DNA of 7,160 bases from Pseudomonadota bacterium (GTDB taxonomy: Bacteria; Pseudomonadota; Alphaproteobacteria; Rhizobiales; Xanthobacteraceae): contig JAEVZN010000164.1 in NCBI GenBank assembly GCA_023392205.1, positions 1 through 7,160 on the forward strand, read 5' to 3'. The translations under genes were made by a program, and so were the position numbers. Numbering within the stretch: position 1 is the stretch's first letter; the number at the start of each line of letters is the position of its first letter. The notes under the pieces are model-generated. The model was not told the DNA's origin. It saw only the letters and a program-made list of their open reading frames with translations, and did no database searches. Of this stretch, positions 1 to 7,160 are shown one piece after another.

Positions 1-1
1 T

Positions 2-121
2 GTCGTGGCCAGCGTCCGGCGCTGCGACGGGAAATGGTGCCGGGTTTCCGGAAGCCGTTTCGACGGCTGGGTACCGCAGGAGCGGCTTTGGGGAGTCTAT
101 CCCAACGAGACCGTCGACTGA
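2..121 (+). CDS. C-terminal end of an SH3-domain protein (5' truncated by window)
   Basis: The first complete codon is at base 2 and the frame runs 39 residues to a TGA at 119-121; the start lies outside the window. The readable tail contains CDGKWCRV, then FDGWVPQERLWGVYPNE. That arrangement, with Trp residues at the ends of short beta strands and a GWV turn followed by LWGVYP, is typical of the last strands of a bacterial SH3 (SH3b) domain as found in small exported proteins of Hyphomicrobiales. Such domains usually act outside the cytoplasm in binding peptide or wall material, but the role of this protein cannot be read from its tail. It is convergent with irr, whose stop codon lies 87 bases away. 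The domain assignment is fairly sure; the function is unknown. Confidence 0.75.
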   Translation, partial: VVASVRRCDGKWCRVSGSRFDGWVPQERLWGVYPNETVD

Positions 122-164
122 GCGCACAAACCAGACAGCCAGGACTATGCGCTCAAAAGCGAAA

Positions 165-186
165 GGCGCGCCATGGCCGACGCGCC
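165..186 (-). terminator. Candidate intrinsic terminator downstream of irr
   Basis: Arms GGCGCG (165-170) and CGCGCC (181-186) enclose a 10-base loop. Read on the minus strand, the second arm is followed by TTTCGCTTTTG, an interrupted T-rich tail, so it could end the irr transcript about 23 bases after its stop codon. No T tract follows on the plus strand, so it would be a poor terminator for the SH3-domain gene. The stem is short and the loop long, so this is only a candidate. Confidence 0.4.
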
Positions 187-208
187 CGCAAAGGAAATCG
201 CGAATAGC

Positions 209-727
209 TTAGCGGCGCCGGTCGGTCTTCTTCAGCCGGACCACGACGTCGATACGGGCGATATCATAGCCCTCCGGCGCGACCGGCATCTTGTCCACGA
301 TGACCTCGGCACCCGGAATATCGACCAGCTCGTTCTCGCCCTCGACGAAGAAATGATGATGCTCCGTGGCGTTGGTATCGAAGTAGGTTTTCGATCCATC
401 CACGGCCACCTGGCGCAGCAGGCCCACATCGGTGAACTGATGCAAGGTGTTGTACACGGTGGCGAGTGACACCGGCACTTTCGCCTTGGTGGCCTCCTCG
501 TAGAGCATTTCCGCCGTCAGATGGCGATCGCCCTTTGCGAAGAGAATCCAGCCCAAGGCCATGCGTTGCCGCGTCGGGCGCAGGCCGACATCCCGCAACA
601 TCGATTTGACGTCGTGCCACGGACAGCCGGTCAGTTCGGCATGGCGATGCGGATCGTGCAGCTGCCTCTCGGCGGCCGAAGGCGAAGGAGTCGAAAATAG
701 AACGGTACGCGGAGGAGTCATGCTCAT
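209..727 (-). CDS. irr: Iron response regulator Irr (Fur superfamily) with heme regulatory motif
   Basis: Irr is a cytoplasmic DNA-binding regulator of the Fur superfamily. In rhizobia it controls heme synthesis and iron genes under iron limitation and responds to heme delivered by ferrochelatase. The 172-residue product carries GCPWHD at residues 34-39, the heme regulatory motif with Cys35 as ligand. A Fur-type winged helix follows: GLRPTRQRMALGW at 48-60, and the recognition-helix segment VSLATVYNTLHQF at about 86-98. The metal/heme-binding triplet HHH is at 123-125, and the Irr ending EGYDIARIDVVVRLKK is at about 152-167. The length suits Irr (about 160 residues). The ATG at 725-727 was chosen because it lies about 39 bases inside a good promoter; an ATG two codons on (719-721) is equally possible, and neither has a clear Shine-Dalgarno sequence. 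The frame stays open upstream to 991 but there overlaps fabA antisense, so that extension is rejected. The Cys-type motif suggests heme-triggered turnover as in Bradyrhizobium; that is inference. Confidence 0.96.
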   Translation of the reverse strand: MSMTPPRTVLFSTPSPSAAERQLHDPHRHAELTGCPWHDVKSMLRDVGLRPTRQRMALGWILFAKGDRHLTAEMLYEEATKAKVPVSLATVYNTLHQFTDVGLLRQVAVDGSKTYFDTNATEHHHFFVEGENELVDIPGAEVIVDKMPVAPEGYDIARIDVVVRLKKTDRRR

Positions 728-763
728 CTTGCCCAGTGATCCCGGTTCAAGGCCGAGATTGTT

Positions 764-815
764 GCATCTGTAATCATATAGCCTCCGGATGCCTCTTGCA
801 ACTGTTTCGCATCTG
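764..815 (-). promoter_or_regulatory. Candidate operator: three CAG(A/T)TGC direct repeats over the irr promoter
   Basis: The minus strand contains CAGATGC at 815-809, CAGTTGC at 804-798 and CAGATGC at 770-764. The first two are 11 bases apart start to start (about one helical turn) and touch the -35 box; the third sits at the predicted transcript start. Bradyrhizobium Fur is reported to bind the irr promoter through imperfect direct hexamer repeats rather than a classical Fur box (from memory). These repeats are therefore plausible Fur or Mur sites. Which protein binds them is inference. Confidence 0.4.
773..801 (-). promoter_or_regulatory. irr promoter (-35/-10)
   Basis: On the minus strand the -35 box TTGCAA (801-796) is separated by exactly 17 bases from the -10 box TATGAT (778-773). 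This matches the sigma70 consensus in 4 of 6 and 5 of 6 positions. It predicts a transcript start near 766 and a leader of about 39 bases before the irr ATG. This is the clearest promoter in the irr/fabA gap. Confidence 0.65.
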
Positions 816-860
816 GATCGGCCATAATTGCATGTGCACGCTGCTTTGCCCATCCCTGAG

Positions 861-871
861 CCTATGATAGG
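861..871. promoter_or_regulatory. Perfect palindrome CCTATGATAGG upstream of fabA
   Basis: The 11-base sequence has fully complementary 5-base arms around a central G and lies 39 bases before the fabA start codon. It contains TATGAT (863-868), a good -10 match, but no good -35 lies 16-18 bases upstream. It may be an operator or part of the fabA promoter. The fabA promoter could not otherwise be placed; another possible -10, CATAAT at 823-828, also lacks a good partner. Confidence 0.3.
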
Positions 872-910
872 AGGGCCTTCCTCTTCCCCGGCAGAAGGAC
901 GCTTTACTGC

Positions 911-1441
911 ATGCAGAGCCGCCCCAGCAGCTTCAACTATGAGGAACTTCTGGCCTGTGGGCGCGGAGAATTGTTCGCCGGAGGCCCGCAATTGCCACTT
1001 CCGCCGATGCTGATGTTCGACAGAATTTCGGAGTTATCGGAGCAGGGCGGCGAATACGGTAAAGGCTTTGTGCGCGCGGAACTCGATCTCAATCCGGACC
1101 TCTGGTTCTTCCCTTGCCATTTCAAGGGCGACCCCGTGATGCCGGGCTGTCTGGGACTGGACGCGCTGTGGCAACTCCTCGGCTTCTTCCTCGGCTGGCT
1201 CGGTTCCTCCGGCAGCGGGCGGGCGCTCGGGCTCGGCGAACTGAAATTCTCCGGACAGGTCCTTCCCAGCATGCAAAAGGTCGTCTACGGCCTCGAGATC
1301 AAGCGTGTGATGCGCACCAAGCTGGTCCTGGGCATTGCCGATGGCTGGCTGTCGGCGGACGGAAACGTGATCTACCGGGCGAGTGACCTGAAGGTCGGAT
1401 TGTTCAAGCAGGATGCCCCGATGGCATCCGGTGCGGCGTAA
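911..1441 (+). CDS. fabA: 3-hydroxydecanoyl-ACP dehydratase/isomerase FabA
   Basis: FabA removes water from 3-hydroxyacyl-ACP and, at C10, isomerises trans-2- to cis-3-decenoyl-ACP. This is the branch point that introduces the double bond in oxygen-independent unsaturated fatty acid synthesis in the cytosol. The 176-residue protein has the single hot-dog fold of the family and the usual length. The catalytic pair is visible as His70 in [14 protein letters not shown] and Asp84 in [13 protein letters not shown], at the same numbers as in the E. coli enzyme. The FabA signature [13 protein letters not shown] follows at about 107-119, and this, with the sequence around Asp84, separates it from the non-isomerising FabZ. 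The ATG at 911 is preceded by AAGGAC (895-900) about 10 bases upstream. It is the first gene of the fabA-fabB-fabI unit; fabB starts 43 bases after its stop. It is divergent from irr. Confidence 0.97.
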   Translation: MQSRPSSFNYEELLACGRGELFAGGPQLPLPPMLMFDRISELSEQGGEYGKGFVRAELDLNPDLWFFPCHFKGDPVMPGCLGLDALWQLLGFFLGWLGSSGSGRALGLGELKFSGQVLPSMQKVVYGLEIKRVMRTKLVLGIADGWLSADGNVIYRASDLKVGLFKQDAPMASGAA

Positions 1442-1484
1442 GCGCCGCGGATCATTCAGCTCTCATAAATTGACGAGGCCAGCG

Positions 1485-2705
1485 ATGCGGCGAGTGGTGG
1501 TTACGGGGATGGGGATCGTCTCATCCATCGGCAACAACACGCAGGAGGTTCTTGCGAACCTTCGTGAGGCCAAATCGGGCATTTCCCGCGCGGAGCAATT
1601 CGCCGATCACGGCTTTAAATGTCAGGTCGCCGGCATTCCGGATATCGATGTCGAAAGCATGATCGATCGTCGCGCGATGCGCTTCCTCGGCCAGGGCGCC
1701 GCCTGGAATCATATCGCGATGGAGCAGGCGATCCGCGATGCCGGCGTCGAGGAAAAAGACATCGTCAACAAGCGCACCGGCATCATCATGGGATCCGGCG
1801 GCCCGACCACATCTACGATCGTCGACGCTGCCGACATCACCCGCGAAAAAGGATCGCCCAAGCGCATAGGACCGTTCGCTGTGCCTAAGGCAATGTCGTC
1901 CACCGCGTCCGCGACGCTTGCGACCTGGTTCAAGATCAAGGGCGTCAATTATTCAATCTCGTCTGCCTGCGCGACCTCCAACCATTGCATCGGCAATGCC
2001 GCGGAAATCATTCAATGGGGCAAGCAGGACATGATTTTCGCCGGTGGATGCGAAGATCTGCACTGGACGTTGTCGAACCTGTTCGATGCCATGGGTGCCA
2101 TGTCGTCGAAATATAACGACACGCCGGAAACCGCATCGCGCGCTTATGACGAAGGCCGCGACGGATTCGTGATTGCCGGCGGTGCCGGCGTGCTGGTTCT
2201 GGAAGAACTCGAACACGCCAGGGCCCGCGGCGCGAAAATCTATGCCGAGGTGGCGGGCTATGGCGCAACCTCGGACGGCCACGACATGGTGGCGCCATCG
2301 GGCGAGGGTGCGGTGCGCTGCATGAAGATGGCGCTGCAGGACGTGAAGGTGCCGGTCGATTACGTCAACCCGCATGCCACGGCGACGCCTGTCGGCGACG
2401 CGAAGGAGATCGAGGCTTTGCGCGAAGTATTCGGTGACAAGTGTCCGCCGATCTCCGCCACCAAGTCGCTGACCGGACATTCGCTGGGCGCCGCCGGGGT
2501 GCAGGAGGCGATCTATTCGCTGCTGATGATGAATGGCGGCTTCATCTGCGAAAGCGCCAATATCCAGACGCTCGATCCGGCCTTCGCCGACATGCCGATC
2601 GTGCGCGCGCGCAAGGATAACGTGACGCTGGGCTGTGTCTTGTCGAATTCATTCGGCTTTGGCGGGACCAATGCGTCGGTCGCATTCAAGCATGTCGATG
2701 CGTGA
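1485..2705 (+). CDS. fabB: 3-oxoacyl-ACP synthase I FabB
   Basis: FabB is the condensing enzyme (KAS I) that elongates acyl-ACP with malonyl-ACP and is needed to extend the cis-3-decenoyl-ACP made by FabA. The 406-residue protein shows the thiolase-fold Cys-His-His active site: Cys162 in [12 protein letters not shown], His297 in [11 protein letters not shown] and His332 in [12 protein letters not shown], with Lys327 in the same segment. The C-terminal glycine-rich loop is [12 protein letters not shown]. The spacing follows E. coli FabB (Cys163, His298, His333). The HATATPVGD form rather than the more common HGTST version is a mild local variant. The ATG at 1485 was chosen because [13 protein letters not shown] is the standard N terminus and GAGG (1475-1478) lies 6 bases upstream. 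The frame extends back to 1413 but would overlap fabA. The fabA pairing supports KAS I rather than FabF. Confidence 0.96.
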   Translation: MRRVVVTGMGIVSSIGNNTQEVLANLREAKSGISRAEQFADHGFKCQVAGIPDIDVESMIDRRAMRFLGQGAAWNHIAMEQAIRDAGVEEKDIVNKRTGIIMGSGGPTTSTIVDAADITREKGSPKRIGPFAVPKAMSSTASATLATWFKIKGVNYSISSACATSNHCIGNAAEIIQWGKQDMIFAGGCEDLHWTLSNLFDAMGAMSSKYNDTPETASRAYDEGRDGFVIAGGAGVLVLEELEHARARGAKIYAEVAGYGATSDGHDMVAPSGEGAVRCMKMALQDVKVPVDYVNPHATATPVGDAKEIEALREVFGDKCPPISATKSLTGHSLGAAGVQEAIYSLLMMNGGFICESANIQTLDPAFADMPIVRARKDNVTLGCVLSNSFGFGGTNASVAFKHVDA

Positions 2706-2821
2706 CCGGGTGCCCAGACTGAGTTCGCACCGCACGGCTTTGATTTTCGTCCATATCGACCAATTTTGCTGAGTTCGATACATGCGCGCAACGTCGTGCA
2801 TCGCATCGAGGGAGAACGTCC

Positions 2822-3643
2822 ATGCAATCATCGCTCATGCAAGGTAAGCGCGGGCTCATCATGGGTGTCGCGAACGATCATTCGATCGCCTGGGGTATTG
2901 CCAAGACGCTGGCGGCGCATGGGGCCGAGCTTGCCTTCACCTATCAGGGTGATGCGCTGCTGAAGCGCGTGAAGCCGCTTGCACAGTCGGCAGGTTCCGA
3001 TTTCCTGATGCCCTGCGACGTGGAGGACATCTCGACCGTCGACGCGGTCTTCGATGCGATGAAGGAGAAATGGGGCACCATCGACTTCTTCGTTCATGCC
3101 GTCGGGTTCTCGGACAAGAACGAACTGAAGGGCCGCTTCTGCGACTCCTCGCGCGAGAATTTCGTGCGCACCATGGTGATCTCGTGCTTTTCGTTCGCGG
3201 AAAGCGCCAAGCGCGCTGCGGCGCTGATGCCGAATGGCGGCGCGATGCTGACGCTGACCTATAATGGCGGCGACCGCGCCATGCCGAATTACAACGTGAT
3301 GGGTCTGGCCAAGGCCGCGCTCGAATCCTCGGTGCGCTATCTCGCGGTCGATTTCGGCGACCAGAAAATCCGCGTGAACGCCATTTCGGCCGGCCCGATC
3401 CGCACGCTGGCCGGCGCCGGCATTCACGATGCCCGCTACATGTTTGCCTTCCAGCAGAAGCATTCGCCGCTCGGCCGCGGTGTCACTCTGGAAGAACTGG
3501 GCGGAGCCGGACTGTATCTGTGCTCGGATCTCTCGACCGGCGTGACCGGAGAAATCCACTTCGTGGATTCCGGCTATAACGTGATCGCGATGCCTTTGCC
3601 GGATTCGCTTCGCGCCGAAGCGGAAGGCAAGGGCGACGAGTAG
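2822..3643 (+). CDS. fabI: NADH-dependent enoyl-ACP reductase FabI
   Basis: FabI reduces trans-2-enoyl-ACP to acyl-ACP, the last step of each fatty acid elongation cycle. The 273-residue protein is a short-chain dehydrogenase/reductase of the FabI type. The nucleotide-binding segment GVANDHSIAWGIAK is at 15-28. The catalytic residues are Tyr157 and Lys164 in YNVMGLAK (the Tyr-X6-Lys spacing specific to enoyl reductases), with the second conserved Tyr147 ten residues before. The substrate-loop signature SAGPIRTLAGAGI and the ending FVDSGYN are also present. Gly95 in HAVGF corresponds to E. coli Gly93, whose replacement gives triclosan resistance, so the ancestral, probably sensitive, state is kept. 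The ATG at 2822 has GAGGGAGA (2808-2815) at good spacing; an in-frame ATG at 2837 is a less likely start. The gene lies 116 bases after fabB, so it may be read through from fabA or have its own weak promoter; none was convincing. Confidence 0.96.
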   Translation: MQSSLMQGKRGLIMGVANDHSIAWGIAKTLAAHGAELAFTYQGDALLKRVKPLAQSAGSDFLMPCDVEDISTVDAVFDAMKEKWGTIDFFVHAVGFSDKNELKGRFCDSSRENFVRTMVISCFSFAESAKRAAALMPNGGAMLTLTYNGGDRAMPNYNVMGLAKAALESSVRYLAVDFGDQKIRVNAISAGPIRTLAGAGIHDARYMFAFQQKHSPLGRGVTLEELGGAGLYLCSDLSTGVTGEIHFVDSGYNVIAMPLPDSLRAEAEGKGDE

Positions 3644-3676
3644 AGACTCGTATCGTTGCGGTCCGGGACCGGATCC

Positions 3677-3844
3677 ATGAGCAAGGACCCGCTATACAGG
3701 CAGAGCGAAGAAGAGACCGGGCGCCTCGTTGCCGACCGTAAGGTCATGGCATTCGCCGGGATCGTTGCGATCCTGAAAGTCGTCACCGGCCTCGTGGCCC
3801 TCGCGTTGATCGCGGCAATCTGGTTCGCGTGGCAACATAAATGA
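3677..3844 (+). CDS. Small single-pass membrane protein, unknown function
   Basis: This 55-residue product is not recognised. A charged hydrophilic N terminus (MSKDPLYRQSEEETGRLVADRK, residues 1-22) precedes one continuous hydrophobic segment at about 24-51, rich in Val, Ala, Leu and Ile and containing WFAW near its end. It finishes with QHK. That is the pattern of a single membrane helix with a short tail; there is no cleavage site, so it is not a secreted peptide. Codon third positions are mostly G or C, like the neighbours, which supports coding. The start is uncertain: ATG 3677 has no strong Shine-Dalgarno sequence, and an in-frame TTG at 3656 would add seven residues. It follows fabI by 33 bases, and a strong terminator begins immediately after its stop, so it is probably the last gene of the fab transcript. 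A membrane role near lipid synthesis would be speculation. Confidence 0.6.
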   Translation: MSKDPLYRQSEEETGRLVADRKVMAFAGIVAILKVVTGLVALALIAAIWFAWQHK

Positions 3845-3870
3845 AAGGGGCGGCCTTTCGGCCGCCCCTT
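3845..3870. terminator. Bidirectional intrinsic terminator between the fab unit and katG
   Basis: An 11-base perfect stem, AAGGGGCGGCC (3845-3855) with GGCCGCCCCTT (3860-3870), closes a TTTC loop. It begins at the base after the stop of the small membrane protein and ends 22 bases from the katG stop codon. On the minus strand the stem is followed by TCATTTATG; on the plus strand by GTGTTCGTC. T-runs are short on both sides, but the GC-rich stem and the convergent genes make a shared terminator the natural reading. Confidence 0.85.
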
Positions 3871-3892
3871 GTGTTCGTCTGGACCGGAGAGG

Positions 3893-7089
<3,197 letters not shown>

Positions 7090-7160
7090 CCAGCGCCCGC
7101 GCGCGCCATCGGTTCAAGAGCGACGCCAGTTGCGAGGGTTCCATTCCGTAGTTGTCCGTC

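Noticed and set aside
165..469. Plus-strand open frame opposite the irr 3' end
   Set aside because: It is antisense to the conserved Irr core, and its translation shows no protein-like pattern.
728..991. 88-codon N-terminal extension of irr
   Set aside because: It would cover the irr promoter and run antisense through the start of fabA. Irr proteins normally begin shortly before the GCPWHD motif.
2828..3559. Minus-strand open frame antisense to fabI
   Set aside because: The FabI catalytic residues are all on the plus strand. The antisense product is rich in His, Arg and Gln, without domain features, as expected from a shadow frame.
3636..3651. Small hairpin ACGAGT-AGAG-ACTCGT over the fabI stop codon
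   Set aside because: Only six base pairs and no T tract follows. A much stronger terminator stands at 3845-3870, so an end of transcription here is not supported.

Overview
The window reads as ordinary GC-rich chromosome of an alphaproteobacterium of the order Hyphomicrobiales (Rhizobiales). The best pointers are an Irr regulator that carries a GCPWHD heme regulatory motif, as in Bradyrhizobium Irr, and its position divergent from fabA-fabB-fabI. Bradyrhizobiaceae or a close relative is the most likely source, but this is inference from gene content and recalled family sequences; no search was run.

Layout: (1) 2-121 (+) is the C-terminal end of a bacterial SH3-domain protein. (2) 209-727 (-) is irr, convergent with it, with a weak hairpin between the two. 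(3) 728-910 is the irr/fabA divergent promoter region. It holds a near-ideal sigma70-type irr promoter overlaid by three CAG(A/T)TGC direct repeats. (4) 911-3643 (+) holds fabA, fabB and fabI. A 55-codon single-pass membrane protein follows at 3677-3844, and a strong hairpin at 3845-3870 closes the unit. (5) 3893-6085 (-) is katG, a bifunctional catalase-peroxidase, convergent with the fab unit and sharing its terminator. (6) 6086-6201 is the katG/oxyR divergent promoter region, with two tandem dyads about two helical turns apart. (7) 6202-7089 (+) is oxyR. (8) A minus-strand reading frame enters from the right edge and may end inside the 3' end of oxyR.

Functionally there are two modules. 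FabA, FabB and FabI make unsaturated fatty acids by the anaerobic (oxygen-independent) route: FabA dehydrates and isomerises the C10 intermediate, FabB elongates the cis-3 product, and FabI performs the final reduction in each elongation cycle. KatG and OxyR form a peroxide-response pair: OxyR senses H2O2 through two conserved cysteines and would activate the divergent heme enzyme KatG. Irr links the two thematically, because it reports heme and iron status and heme is the KatG cofactor. Direct regulation of katG or fab by Irr is not shown here.

I found no mobile element, CRISPR array, RNA gene, phage gene or clearly new system. The points most worth a second look are regulatory: the repeats over the irr promoter, a possibly leaderless oxyR transcript, the tandem dyads between katG and oxyR, and the small membrane protein at the end of the fab operon.
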